Below, piece by piece: positions 1-10,900 of a stretch of 33,637 bases of DNA (the stretch's first letter is position 1; each line of letters opens with the position of its first letter). Below the pieces are notes generated by a model. That model was not told the origin of the DNA. It saw only the letters and a list, made by a program, of their open reading frames with translations, and searched no databases. Made by a program: the position numbers and the translations under genes. This DNA is from Blastopirellula sp. (lineage in GTDB: Bacteria > Planctomycetota > Planctomycetia > Pirellulales > Pirellulaceae), in NCBI GenBank assembly GCA_002701545.1, contig NZVR01000138.1, positions 7,650 through 41,286 of the forward strand, written 5' to 3'.

Positions 1-1
1 C

Positions 2-1033
2 AATGAAGGTCGTGCCGCAGACGTCTATTCCGAACGCAAATGGACCCTGCTCTACGACGCCGCTCGATACCAGCACGACCGGCAAGACGCGAACCCTTTT
101 GAGAATCCCGGCTACGGCTTGACCCCGAACTTTCCTCACGTCATGCCAAACCATCAGGAGCCAAATTACTACAAGCAACTCGTCGCCACTCCCTGGGGTA
201 ACGACTACACCCTGCGGACCGCTCGTGAAATCATTCGAGGCGCTGCGCTTGGTCAAGACGCGATTCCGGATCTACTCCACATCAATCTCGCCGCCAATGA
301 TTATGTCGGACATCACTTTGGTCCCCACAGCCTGGAAGTGGAAGACATCTTCTATCGAACCGATCGCCAGCTTGGTGAATTCATTCGGTACCTTGACCAA
401 CAGGTTGGTACGGGGCGGTGGACCATCGCACTTTCTTCCGATCATGGCGTGTCTCCCATCGCCACGTACATGGCGTCGCTCGGTTGGCCGGCTCAAAAAG
501 ATCCCTTGGGGAATTTGCCGGCCTTCCGTGAACACCTCAACACCCTCCTGGCAAGCGAATTCAAAGATCAAGGTTTAGAGGTCGCGTATGTTGAATCCAA
601 TCAAGTGTTCCTCAAGCCACATGCCGATCCGGCTGTGGCTGCACGGGCACGCACCGCAATCCGCAATCACTTGACCGCGATCCCAGCAGTGACTTTTGCC
701 AATACCCGCGAACAGTTACTCAACAGCGGTGGACGGGGCGACCGGCTTCAGCGCATGCTGCATCGTGCTTTCCATTCTGAACGCAGCGGCGACGTCTTGT
801 ATGTACTCGCACCTTATCACCACACCCCGGGAAGTTACTCCACTACCCACGGCAGCCCCTGGCAATACGACACCCACGTGCCTCTCATGCTGTTTGGATC
901 CGGTGTTCGTCAAGTCGGCAAGCGGAGCCGTCAGACCAGCCCGGCCGCCTTAGCGCCCACATTGGCAGCCATCCTGCAAATCCCCGCCCCTGCCATGGCT
1001 GCAGAAGCACCACTCTTCGAGGCGATCAAGTGA
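2..1033 (+). CDS. Alkaline phosphatase / type I phosphodiesterase-nucleotide pyrophosphatase family protein (5' truncated by window edge)
   Basis: Frame is open from base 2 through the listed ORF (start at 119 is an internal TTG). Motifs DLLHINLAANDYVGHHFGPHSLEVEDIFYRTDRQLGEFIRYLD and SSDHGVSP are typical of PafA/NPP-like alkaline phosphatase superfamily metal-binding regions. Confidence 0.85.
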   Translation, partial: NEGRAADVYSERKWTLLYDAARYQHDRQDANPFENPGYGLTPNFPHVMPNHQEPNYYKQLVATPWGNDYTLRTAREIIRGAALGQDAIPDLLHINLAANDYVGHHFGPHSLEVEDIFYRTDRQLGEFIRYLDQQVGTGRWTIALSSDHGVSPIATYMASLGWPAQKDPLGNLPAFREHLNTLLASEFKDQGLEVAYVESNQVFLKPHADPAVAARARTAIRNHLTAIPAVTFANTREQLLNSGGRGDRLQRMLHRAFHSERSGDVLYVLAPYHHTPGSYSTTHGSPWQYDTHVPLMLFGSGVRQVGKRSRQTSPAALAPTLAAILQIPAPAMAAEAPLFEAIK

Positions 1034-1084
1034 TCGCTATCAGGCAACCACACCACGTTCAGAGCTGACGGGCGCCTGCGGTAC

Positions 1085-1777
1085 TCACGAACCGCTGATA
1101 CCCTGCGGCGGTGCGTCCGTCAGATCCAGCTGACCTGACCGCAATCGCACCACCCGATCGGCACGTTCGCCGGCGCGTGCATCGTGCGTCACCAACAGAA
1201 TGGTTCCGCCCGCGCCCCGAAAATCCCCCAAGAGGTCGAGCAACGCCTCGGCGCTCTGGGGATCCAGATTCCCCGTCGGTTCATCCGCCAGCAGCAATGC
1301 CGGTTCATGCAAGAGCGCTCGAGCCATCGCCACGCGTTGCCGTTCACCCGCACTCAACTGTCCCGGCCGGTGGGTTAATCGATCCTGCAACCCAAACTGC
1401 ACCAGCAGTTGCTCGGCTCGCTCACGCGCTCCTGTTTCAGCAACCTGGGTGGGAGCGCACACCAGGACGTTATGCAGTACGTCCAGATAGGGCAGCAGAT
1501 GGAACATTTGAAAGACAAAACCGATGTGGCTTCCGCGAAAGTGCGCGAGTGGACCGGGAGGCAAATGACTGATCTCCTGTCCCGCCACTTCGATTCTTCC
1601 AGCCGTCGGCTTGGCCAATCCGCCAATCAACGAGAGCAAGGTGGATTTTCCACACCCACTCGGTCCACAAACCGCGACAAACTCCCCGGCCGCGATGTCC
1701 AGCGTTACCTCTTTCAGCGCATGCAAATCGCCTTTGGCTGTGTGGTAAACCTTGCTGACGTTTTCTAGTCGGATCAT
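1085..1777 (-). CDS. ABC transporter ATP-binding protein, LolD/MacB-like
   Basis: Walker A GPSGCGKST, signature LSAGERQRVAMARAL, Walker B ALLLADEPTGNLD, H-loop VTHD. Start placed at MIRLENVSKVY (internal Met) rather than 1810. Confidence 0.92.
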   Translation of the reverse strand: MIRLENVSKVYHTAKGDLHALKEVTLDIAAGEFVAVCGPSGCGKSTLLSLIGGLAKPTAGRIEVAGQEISHLPPGPLAHFRGSHIGFVFQMFHLLPYLDVLHNVLVCAPTQVAETGARERAEQLLVQFGLQDRLTHRPGQLSAGERQRVAMARALLHEPALLLADEPTGNLDPQSAEALLDLLGDFRGAGGTILLVTHDARAGERADRVVRLRSGQLDLTDAPPQGISGS

Positions 1778-1790
1778 AGCATGCCGACCA

Positions 1791-3095
1791 CTATCGGGGT
1801 CGCATGACAAAAAAGGTCATGACAAAAAGAAGAACCAACGTGGCTGCAACTCCCGCACCCACGATATAGATCGAACTGTAGGAGTGACTCACCACGGGGG
1901 CTGATGCGGCCGTTGCTTGTGAATCGCTTCCGTCGTCAGACGAGGGCACCTGCGACAGATTCGCCGCTGCTTCCTGGCCGGTGTTCGTTTCAATCTCCGT
2001 ATCTTCACCGTCAGCCGATCCTGTATCTTCTGGCCCTTCGTCGGTCACCAACGTGTCCTGGGCTTCCGGATCCGCTGCAGCGGGGTCCGCATCGTTTTGG
2101 GCCAGCTCACCGGTGGGAATACTGAGCTGCGGGAAAAACTGTTCCGCCGCCAGCATGTTCTCATTGCCTTCTTCGAATCCAACTTTGGCAGCCAGGCTCT
2201 CAGCCGCTCCGTCCCAGTTGTAGCTGGTTAACAAATCCATTCCTGGATTCTGATCTTTAACCGTACACGAGCATGCGCCGGTCATGAATTCCACATACTC
2301 GCCAACAAGGTTGTCGTATTGAATGCCACGCCCGACACACGGGGGCAACAGACGACCGCGCCCAAACACGGCGAACACCATCGGCTCGTCGATGTCCTTC
2401 AAGTCACTCTCGATGGTAAGTAACTGACGCACAAACCAATCCTCTTTCGGGTCGTCTCGCGCAACTTTGACGAAGCCTACCGCGTGCTCCTGCTTTTTCT
2501 CTTCTTCATCCGGCTTTTTCGTCGGCGCCGTATACAACTGCAGCTTGCCTTCCTGCACGTCACTGACGACCTGCTGAACGGTCTTCTCTGCCGCGGCATT
2601 CGCTTCCTTGTCACTGCAAGTCAGCATGACGAGCACGCCCGCATCACCGGCCTCAATCCGCTGGGCCATTTTCTGACGCGCCGGGGAACGAATCATGCTG
2701 CCAATGGCCGCTTCATCGAGTCCACCTGCGTAAATCAGCTGACCGTAGGGAGTGACAACGAGGTAAGTGGGAAGTGAGGGACTCTCTAAACGATCAAAAG
2801 CCGCTTTGACATCTGGGGGAACGGACTGTCGCAATTCGGGATCGGCGGACACGTCAACAGTGATCAATCCCACATTCGCCGGCGCTTCCTTGTCCTCTGC
2901 CAGCCCAGAGATTTTCGTATGGAGTGCCGTCTCCGCGTCACCGAGCTGACCTTGGTGCAGGTAATACACCTCATAGGCTGCGGCTGGCCAGCGATACACA
3001 GCGTAGCGATACACGGGAGTGTCGCAGCTGATCGCAACGGAGCTCCAGACAGACGCCAGTAGCGCGAAAATCGCAAAATAATGAATGGATCGCAT
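1791..3095 (-). CDS. Exported/membrane-anchored hypothetical protein with N-terminal signal/TM and C-terminal TM helix
   Basis: Long ORF; MRSIHYFAIFALLASVWSSVAISC signal-like start, acidic low-complexity linker, C-terminal SIYIVGAGVAATLVLLFVMTFFVMRPR. Ends 13 nt before the ABC ATPase start, suggesting an operon. Start uncertain (3095 or 3107). Confidence 0.75.
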   Translation of the reverse strand: MRSIHYFAIFALLASVWSSVAISCDTPVYRYAVYRWPAAAYEVYYLHQGQLGDAETALHTKISGLAEDKEAPANVGLITVDVSADPELRQSVPPDVKAAFDRLESPSLPTYLVVTPYGQLIYAGGLDEAAIGSMIRSPARQKMAQRIEAGDAGVLVMLTCSDKEANAAAEKTVQQVVSDVQEGKLQLYTAPTKKPDEEEKKQEHAVGFVKVARDDPKEDWFVRQLLTIESDLKDIDEPMVFAVFGRGRLLPPCVGRGIQYDNLVGEYVEFMTGACSCTVKDQNPGMDLLTSYNWDGAAESLAAKVGFEEGNENMLAAEQFFPQLSIPTGELAQNDADPAAADPEAQDTLVTDEGPEDTGSADGEDTEIETNTGQEAAANLSQVPSSDDGSDSQATAASAPVVSHSYSSIYIVGAGVAATLVLLFVMTFFVMRPR

Positions 3096-3180
3096 TAGCG
3101 TGATCATCGAAATGCTCCGGCCTGGATCACCTTGACCTTTGCTCACAAGATACCATGCCTCGGCAAGGGACCGCAAATGG

Positions 3181-3200
3181 AGGACCTTTAGAGAGGTCCT
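3181..3200 (-). terminator. Small perfect hairpin just downstream of the cyclophilin stop codon (possible terminator, no U-tract)
   Basis: AGGACC-TTTAGAGA-GGTCCT: 6-bp perfect stem, 8-nt loop, 5 nt past the stop at 3206 on the minus strand. Confidence 0.35.
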
Positions 3201-3205
3201 GCAGG

Positions 3206-3637
3206 TTACTCATCAGCGATCGTAACCGACTCCATCACATCCCCCTGAGCGATGCTGTCGACGACATCCTGACCTTCAAGAACCTTACCGAAAACCGAGT
3301 GTTTTCCGTCCAACCAGGGGGTGGCCACGTGGGTGATGAAGAACTGAGACCCATTCGAATTAGGGCCTGAATTCGCCATCGACAAGATTCCCGGCCCGCT
3401 ATGCGTGAGCTCCGGATGAAATTCATCCTCAAACTTGTACCCAGGTCCGCCGGTTCCCGTTCCTTGCGGGCAACCACCTTGAACCATGAAGTCCGCAATG
3501 ACTCGATGGAACTTCAACCCGTTATAGAATCCATCCGTTGCAAGTTTCTCGAAATTAGCGACCGTCTTCGGGGTCTTGTCATCATGCAGTTGGATACGAA
3601 TATTGCCCTTGTTGGTGTTAATCGTCGCGACTTTCAT
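3206..3637 (-). CDS. Peptidyl-prolyl cis-trans isomerase, cyclophilin type
   Basis: [38 protein letters not shown] and [28 protein letters not shown] are canonical cyclophilin motifs. Confidence 0.96.
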   Translation of the reverse strand: MKVATINTNKGNIRIQLHDDKTPKTVANFEKLATDGFYNGLKFHRVIADFMVQGGCPQGTGTGGPGYKFEDEFHPELTHSGPGILSMANSGPNSNGSQFFITHVATPWLDGKHSVFGKVLEGQDVVDSIAQGDVMESVTIADE

Positions 3638-3934
3638 AACGTTTCCTCGCCTGGCGTGTGGTGATCTAAGGCCAGTATCCTACCGCGCGTGGTACCGATG
3701 GGTAAGGCTACGAAGCGGAACCATGGCGCCAACATTCGCGTCAGTCCCGGCATTCGCTGCCCGCAAACACGGCAACATGTCCGCAGCGGTATTCCCCCGA
3801 TCAACCGTGCGCCCATCCATCCGTCGCGACCCGTCGGTCGAATCCGGGATTCACTTATGGGACCCCGAGTTTGTTGTTGCCTCACCAAGGTCGGAACGCA
3901 TACACTGCAGCGCCGGTAGCCAAGGGATAATTTC

Positions 3935-5068
3935 ATGGATTTAGGGACAGGCTTGCAAACGGTTGCGAAGCGTGAGGAGGTGCTTCTCGCGCCCTATGCC
4001 ATGCGCAGTTGTGATTCACGCGGCCGCAAGCATCCTCAAGAGGAACATCCCTACCGAGGACCTTTTCAGCGGGATCGCGACCGCATCATCCATTGCTCAG
4101 CGTTTCGTCGGCTCAGTGGTAAGATGCAAGTCTTTACCGGCGAGCACGGAGACTATCATCGTACTCGACTAACCCACTCGCATGAGGTGACTTCGATTGC
4201 CCGGACGATCGGCCGAGCTCTCCGACTTAACGAAGACTTAATCGAAGCGCTCGCGCTGTTCCATGACATTGGACACCCTCCGTACGGCCACTCAGGTGAA
4301 GACGCCCTTGACGATTGCCTGCGCGACGCTGGCGGATTTTCTCATAATCGCAATGCGATTACGATCGCCGAAGAACTCGAAAAACGCTACCCCGGCTTCC
4401 CCGGCCTGAACTTGACGCACGAAGTACTCGACAGCCAGGCAACGCGCGTTGACAAGCAGGACCAAGCGCTCAAACCTCTGCTAGAGGCACAGGTCGTCGA
4501 CGTCGCTGACAGCGCCACCTACGATGCGCATGATACCGACGATGCTCTCAAGCTGGGATTGGTCACGCTGGACGAGTTAGCAGAAAACACGTTAGTTCGC
4601 GAAATCCTGGATGTCGTGTCGCAAAACTTGACCAATGTCAGCGACCACGTGCGCAGAACCGTACTCGTCCGTGAATTAGTAGATCGCCAGGTCTCGAACG
4701 TCCTGCAATTCAACGGCCCTCGATTACAAGAGGCAAACTTCACGTCCGCTACGGCGGCACGAACGTCGGGGTTCCGCATTCAAGTGGGAAGTGAACTTGC
4801 AGAAAAGAAACTGGAACTAGAACGTTTCCTGTACGCTCGCGTCTATCGGCACCCCGAGCTGATTGCGGTGCGTAACCAAGCCCAAGATCGAATTCGACGA
4901 CTCTTTGAACATTTCACCGCTCACCCCGACACCCTGCCGGATCACATCCAGCGCCGCATCGACTCCCACGGCATAAGTCGGGCTGCTGGCGAATATATCG
5001 CCGGCATGACAGACCGCTTTTGTGATAACCAATACGAGCAGGTTTGTGCGGGAAAAACCGGGGGGTAG
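3935..5068 (+). CDS. dgt: Deoxyguanosinetriphosphate triphosphohydrolase-like protein (dGTPase, HD domain)
   Basis: FQRDRDRIIHCSAFRRLSGKMQVF, HYHRTRLTHSHEV, HDIGHPPYGHSGE motifs of dGTPase family. Confidence 0.93.
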   Translation: MDLGTGLQTVAKREEVLLAPYAMRSCDSRGRKHPQEEHPYRGPFQRDRDRIIHCSAFRRLSGKMQVFTGEHGDYHRTRLTHSHEVTSIARTIGRALRLNEDLIEALALFHDIGHPPYGHSGEDALDDCLRDAGGFSHNRNAITIAEELEKRYPGFPGLNLTHEVLDSQATRVDKQDQALKPLLEAQVVDVADSATYDAHDTDDALKLGLVTLDELAENTLVREILDVVSQNLTNVSDHVRRTVLVRELVDRQVSNVLQFNGPRLQEANFTSATAARTSGFRIQVGSELAEKKLELERFLYARVYRHPELIAVRNQAQDRIRRLFEHFTAHPDTLPDHIQRRIDSHGISRAAGEYIAGMTDRFCDNQYEQVCAGKTGG

Positions 5069-5233
5069 TTATCACGAGGGGCCCTGTTACAATAGGGTAC
5101 ATTGGGGAGTCGTGGGGCTTTTGTTCGTCTCCTGATGCTGCGGCTGAGGGGTTCGCAAGGGGTAATCTCCACCACACCTCAAATCACTCCCTGTATCAAA
5201 GCCTGACATTAGGTTTTTGCAACCGAGATAGAC

Positions 5234-6259
5234 ATGGCAATCTGGATTCTTCGCTGTGCCTTTGTGCTATTCGCAGCAGGTCTCGGCGCGTCGGTCATCA
5301 ATTCAAGTGCTTTTGCCAGCGAACCATTCGGCACGCCTTGGATGGTGTTCGTCTCGATCATTGTGCTGGCCGTCGCCACCATCTCGGTGGACATTCTCAT
5401 CCCCCGCAAACGGATCGAGATTATCTCTTGCATTTACTTTGGCATCTTCGTGGGACTGTTCCTCACGTTTGGTGCTCTGCAAGTTGTCGAACCGTTAATT
5501 GCAGCCGGTACGAGTGAGCTTCTCCGGATTACCATCAAGTTGGTGCTCGGTATCACGCTCTGCTATTTGTGCATCAGCGTATTACTTCAAACCAAAGATG
5601 ACTTTCGTTTCATCATTCCTTACGTCGAGTTCTCGAAAGAAGTCAAAGGCGTCAAGCCTTATGTGCTGGACACGAGCGTTGTCATTGACGGACGGATCGC
5701 AGATGTAGTGGAAACGAATATTCTTGACAATCAATTGATCATGCCACGTTTCGTGCTGAGCGAATTGCAGGCCATTGCGGACAGCGGCGACAAACTGCGA
5801 CGTGCGCGCGGGCGCCGTGGGCTCGACATTCTCAACCGACTGCGCAACAACAACTCGGTCGATATGAAAATCTACGATCGTGAACTGCCATCCATGGCCG
5901 GGCAACCAGTCGACATGAAACTTGTACTGCTCGCCAAGCACCTCGAAGGTAAAGTGGTCACTGGCGACTACAACCTGAACAAAGTCGCTCGCATCCACAA
6001 TGTCCCCGTGATCAATCTGAACGACATTGCCAACAGTCTCAAGCCGGTCTTCCTGCCGGGCGAGCGTTTCACTGCAAAAATTGTCAAACACGGTGAAGAA
6101 CCGGGCCAAGGGGTCGGCTACCTGGACGACGGTACGATGATTGTGGTCGAGGGAGGTCGTGAGTACGTCGGACAAGCAGTCGAAATCGCTGTGACCAGCG
6201 TCCTGCAAACCAGTGCCGGACGAATGATCTTTGGTCGCTACGAAGGCCCGGCAACGTAA
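5234..6259 (+). CDS. PIN/TRAM domain membrane protein (YacL-like PilT N-terminus ATPase family)
   Basis: N-terminal TM helices, then VLDTSVVIDGRIADVVETNILDNQLIMPRFVLSELQAIADSGDKLRRARGRRGLDIL and C-terminal TRAM-like region ending in FGRYEGPAT. Confidence 0.92.
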   Translation: MAIWILRCAFVLFAAGLGASVINSSAFASEPFGTPWMVFVSIIVLAVATISVDILIPRKRIEIISCIYFGIFVGLFLTFGALQVVEPLIAAGTSELLRITIKLVLGITLCYLCISVLLQTKDDFRFIIPYVEFSKEVKGVKPYVLDTSVVIDGRIADVVETNILDNQLIMPRFVLSELQAIADSGDKLRRARGRRGLDILNRLRNNNSVDMKIYDRELPSMAGQPVDMKLVLLAKHLEGKVVTGDYNLNKVARIHNVPVINLNDIANSLKPVFLPGERFTAKIVKHGEEPGQGVGYLDDGTMIVVEGGREYVGQAVEIAVTSVLQTSAGRMIFGRYEGPAT

Positions 6260-6413
6260 AACGCGTGGCTCTTCCGATAGATCAACGTGATGCAAGTCCA
6301 GGCATCGGCACACGCTTGCTGACATCTGCAACCAAGTCGCCATCGCTTGCTGTTATCAACTTCTGATCGCACTAAGCCGCGCTGCGGTGTCAGGACCCTT
6401 TCAACCAAGCGTC

Positions 6414-7571
6414 TCACTCACCGTCCTCGGTCAACACCACCGGCACGTTCATCTTCTGGCCGTTCCTCAGAATAGCAACCGACACGGTATCTCCGGGCTT
6501 CTTGCTCTCGATGATCGTTTGCAAATCGTCAGTTGTCTTTACGCGTTTACCGTCGATGGAAACAATGGTATCCGCGTAACTCGGGTCGACCCGCGTGCGC
6601 ACCTGCACAAAACCGCCTAACCGACGCTCTTCGCGAATCAGGCGAAAACCACGCAAACCAGCTTTCTCCGCCGGGCCGCCTTTTGCGGCAGACACAATGG
6701 TCAGGCCTTCCTCCGACGCGTAATCACGGGTAATACCAATCGTTGGGCGAATCACGCGGCCGTGGCGCAGCAACTGAGGCACCACGCGACGAATCGTATT
6801 CACCGGAACAGCAAATCCAACGCCACTATTTTCCTTGACCCGACTGGCAATCGCTGTGTTCATCCCGATCAAACGACCGCGGCTACTCATCAATGGTCCA
6901 CCCGAATTCCCGCGATTAAGCGCAGCGTCAATCTGAATGATGGACTTCATCGTACGTTGATTAGGCGAGGCAAGCTGGCGATTCAAACTGGAAATCACGC
7001 CTACGGTCAGGGTCCGTTCAAGACCGAAGGGATTGCCGATGGCATAAGCTTTTTGACCCACACGCAATCCAGCGGAATCCCCCAACATGACTGGGAATAA
7101 CACTTTCGCCGGCGCATCAATCTTCAAAACGGCAATATCATTATTGGGGTCTTGTCCGACTAGCTTTGCCGAATACGAATCGCCATTAAACAGTCGAACA
7201 TCCGCCTCACGCGCGCCCTCAATCACGTGATAGTTAGTCAGGATGTGACCTTGTCGGTCGAGCACGCTTCCCGAACCCGAACCTTCCGAGGGAACTTCGC
7301 CAAAGAAGAACGCGTCTCCCCGAACCATGGTGGTGGTGATATTCACCACACTCTGGTTGGTCTGCTCATAGACAGCAATATTAACTCGCTCTTCCGGCGT
7401 GAAATCCGCCAATTCTCGGTCAGTCACCGTTGCCGTATTGGATGTCGCAGCACCCGTTCCCGCTGCATCTTGTGCGATCACTGTCCTGTGCGTCGACAGC
7501 TGGACACAGGTGGTTGAAATGAAAGCTCCCCCAAAGGCTGATACCAAGATAAGAGCAATTAGTCGCTTCAT
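6414..7571 (-). CDS. S1C-family serine protease (HtrA/Deg-like) with PDZ domain
   Basis: Catalytic triad motifs GHILTNYHVIEGA (His), NNDIAVLKI (Asp), ALNRGNSGGPL (Ser); C-terminal PDZ-like DTIVSIDGKRVKTTDDLQTIIESKKPGDTV; signal-like N-terminus. Confidence 0.95.
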   Translation of the reverse strand: MKRLIALILVSAFGGAFISTTCVQLSTHRTVIAQDAAGTGAATSNTATVTDRELADFTPEERVNIAVYEQTNQSVVNITTTMVRGDAFFFGEVPSEGSGSGSVLDRQGHILTNYHVIEGAREADVRLFNGDSYSAKLVGQDPNNDIAVLKIDAPAKVLFPVMLGDSAGLRVGQKAYAIGNPFGLERTLTVGVISSLNRQLASPNQRTMKSIIQIDAALNRGNSGGPLMSSRGRLIGMNTAIASRVKENSGVGFAVPVNTIRRVVPQLLRHGRVIRPTIGITRDYASEEGLTIVSAAKGGPAEKAGLRGFRLIREERRLGGFVQVRTRVDPSYADTIVSIDGKRVKTTDDLQTIIESKKPGDTVSVAILRNGQKMNVPVVLTEDGE

Positions 7572-7936
7572 CTGTCTTTCTCTCGTCTAGTTTCCATCTG
7601 GCATACTTCGACCCATGTCACCACAAGGGACGTGTCGCCAATCTTACGCAGACACCGAGTTGAGGGAAACGGAAACTCGGGCCTCCCGCCGCGGCCTGAA
7701 CAGATAAGTTTGCAGCCGACAAAATCACCCCGCACGCGCTGCGCACCCCAAGGTAAATAACACAAACCACTACTAAATCATGACTTACAACAGCATCCAA
7801 GATCCCCGACAACGCCGAAACCGGGCTGGCGACAAACTGAAACAGCCGCCTATAATCCGCGATCAATTTTTGCAAAGCGTTGTCGAAACTGGGTTTAGCA
7901 TCACAACGCAACTCGGACAGGAGGTCCGATAGCCCA

Positions 7937-10900
7937 ATGATCGTGCAGGATGCACGTTGGATCGATTGGTATTGGCTGGCGCGCCAATGGAGCGTTGCTG
8001 TCGCGCTCGCGGTCTGCGCGGCAACAGCCGCTGCACATCTTCCCCACTGCGCCGCCCAGGAACCGGTGACTTTGCAACTCCGCGTGCGCTGGGGAAACGG
8101 AGTTCCGCGGGCTTGGCGCGCCACGGCGAAACTCACTTCGGGGTCCCTCAGTGAACCGCGGCTTTTGGGGTCCGCTCCGGATGCTCCTGGATCCATGTGG
8201 GTCGACCGGGGAAGATTGGAAATCGACCAGCCAACTCCGCGCGCTCTGGATGGCGTCGACATCACCGCGCAAACCCACCTCCATGCCACCCTGACCATTG
8301 ACATCACGCCGCAAGACGAGCCGACGGCAACGCGCACCCTGCAAGTACCCATCACCAAGCTCCTGGCAAATCCGAGCGAACTGGAAGACTATCGACTGGA
8401 CGAACAGGGCAATACACTCAGCGTGCGCCGCGCACCTGGTGACCGATTGCGGGTCCACATCGAACGCGATTCACTGGTGTACTGGACGGGAGAGGCATTG
8501 TCCTTCCGCCTGCAACCAACTCTGACTGGCCTGCCAAAGGCAGACGACTATCAGTTGCGCGCTCAACTCCGTCTAGTCGAAAGCGGCACATTAATCTGGG
8601 AAACGGGCCAACCTCTTACCCTGGACGTGACCGGCAGCGCGGCTATGACCGACGAGATTGCGGTAGCGTTAGAGCGCGAAGGCGTCTACGAACTGACTGT
8701 GGGGATTCATAAAAAACGCTCGCCCCTCACCACACCCTTGCGGAACTTCCAGCCATTTTTAAGCAAGCCTTTAAAACCCGCACTAGAACGAAAAGTCCAG
8801 TTGGTTGTCGTCGACGCCAAACGACCAGAGATCACTCCCGCCAACTGGAAGTTGGAAAGCGAAATTGATCCTCGCAGTACGCGATGGTGGGAATCTGTCA
8901 TCCGACTACCTCAATGGCGAGTATTCGCAAACTTGCGCAAGGGTCAGTTGGGCAATGCACAACCAGTCACCGGACAACCAGTCGATGAACCTTATTCACA
9001 ACTCAGCAGTGGCGGTTGGCAAGCTTATCCGCTGACGGTTCGCGTACCTGGCAAGCCACATGTGCTTGAAATCGATTACCCTGCGAATCGCAAACAATTA
9101 CTTAGCATCAGCATCATAGAACCGACGCAGGAGTCAAACGGGGCTTACACCACGATCGACTCTGGAATCCACGTCACCGGTGACACAGGCGATGAGTCGG
9201 CGGTCGCGACGCATCGCCTTACCTTCTGGCCGCGGTCGAAATCACCCCTGGTACTGATCACCAATCGCCACGAAAAAGAAGCGGCTGTTTTCGGTGCCTT
9301 GCGTGTGTATTCCAACACGTCCCTACCCGCTCACACCGAAACCTCCGGGGAGGCCCCACAGCGGCTTGTCGCTGCCTATTACGATCAACCGGAGTTCATC
9401 CGGAACTTTGGGGTTACCGCAACGACCGCAGCCCAAGCCAATCGTCCGATCACCGATTGGCAGACATTTTACCAAGGCACGCGCCGTTTCATCGAGTACT
9501 TGAAGTACGCAGGCTATAACGGAGCTTTTGTGCCAGTGATGGTAGAAGGCGGAACCCTCTATCCCAGCGAGTTGTTGCAACCAACAACCCAAGTGGATTC
9601 CGGCTTGCTGGCTGACACTGGCCAGGATTTGCAGCGCAAGGATGTTCTCGAATTGATGATGCGATTGTTTGATCGGGAAGGTCTACGCCTCATTCCCGTG
9701 ATGCAATTCGCGACACCGCTACCAGAACTCGAAGCGCTACGGCGCTCGAACCGCGCCAACACCAATGGAATTGAGCTGATTGGGTCCCATGGACATAGCT
9801 GGATGGAAGGCCAACGCCCTGCAACCCAACTCGCGCCGCGCTATAACCCCTTGAATCGGAAAGTGCAGACCGCAGTCCGCAACGTGACCAACGAGGTCCT
9901 GCAAAACTATGCCCAACATGATGCGTTCGCAGGTGTCGCTTGGCAGCTGACACCCCAAACATTCACCCATTTCCCCAACGGCAACTGGGGCTATGACACA
10001 GCGACAGTCAATGCGTTTCTTGCCGAAACCGAGTCCACACCACCGCGAAGAAACGGCAACGTCTTTCAAGATCGTGCGTTCTACCTCAACAACGCCGGCC
10101 AAGCACGGTGGCTCGAATGGCGTGCCAAAAAACTTACGGCATTCTTCGACCAAGTGGGCAGCGACATTGCGAACCAAAAATCGTCCGCACGACTCTTTTT
10201 GACAAGTGCCAACCTGTTGCAGGGCGGACTTGTCGAACCCCAGGTCAGACCTCAACTACCACCACAGACCAACGACCGCGAGATCCTGTTGCAAATTGGT
10301 CTTGATATCCCACGCTTACAGCAACTCAGGTCGACTAGCTTGCTGGAACCTAATCTCATCAGCCACGGTCAGCCGGCCAGTACTCAAGCAGGGCAAGATG
10401 TCTTGCAACGCGAGTTTGCGAGCCATGCTCCTAAAAACGTGTCTGGTGGCACGATTTACTATCAAGCAACTCCCTTCTCGTTACCCGACTACGATCAACT
10501 CAGTCCACTGGTTTCCGGCAAACTAGCCACATCCCTCACTCCCCACATCGCCGAGTCTCAGCATCATCAGCGAAAAGCTTGGACCGCCGCTCTACAGCGC
10601 GGGGATCGCCAGATATTGATGACCGGTGGTCACATGCTGACACTTGGGCAAGAGGATTCACAGCGCTCGTTCATAAAAACATTTCGTCAACTACCAACGG
10701 TTGCTTTTCAGGATATCGTCCGCGAAGAGAACACCAGCACGATCCAGCCGCTGATCATCCGCCATGCTCAAGCAGGCGAGTTCCACTACCTTTATTTGCT
10801 GAACAACTCCGGCTGGTCCGTTACGGCAAACATCCTTCTTGACACGTCGCCACTGGCACAATTGGTCGCGTTGGATGAGCGGGCATTGCAACCGCTGCGC

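Noticed and set aside
3634-3936. 100-aa minus-strand ORF with several cysteines filling the ppiase-dgt intergenic gap
   Set aside because: The CxxC-like motifs are tempting but it has no recognisable family and overlaps the ends of both flanking genes by a few bases; cannot be supported without homologues.
5069-5233. Possible structured RNA or tRNA in the dgt-PIN/TRAM gap
   Set aside because: No cloverleaf, T-loop consensus or convincing long stem could be drawn by eye; only short weak inverted repeats.
5582-6343. 253-aa minus-strand ORF opposite the PIN/TRAM gene
   Set aside because: Fully antisense to a strongly supported conserved gene; composition (His/Val/Asp-rich) is typical of a shadow ORF.
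7618-8458. Two minus-strand ORFs (7618..8358 and 7901..8458) opposite the start of the 1300-aa gene
   Set aside because: Overlap each other and the plus-strand CDS; no recognisable motif; likely shadow ORFs of high-GC codon bias.
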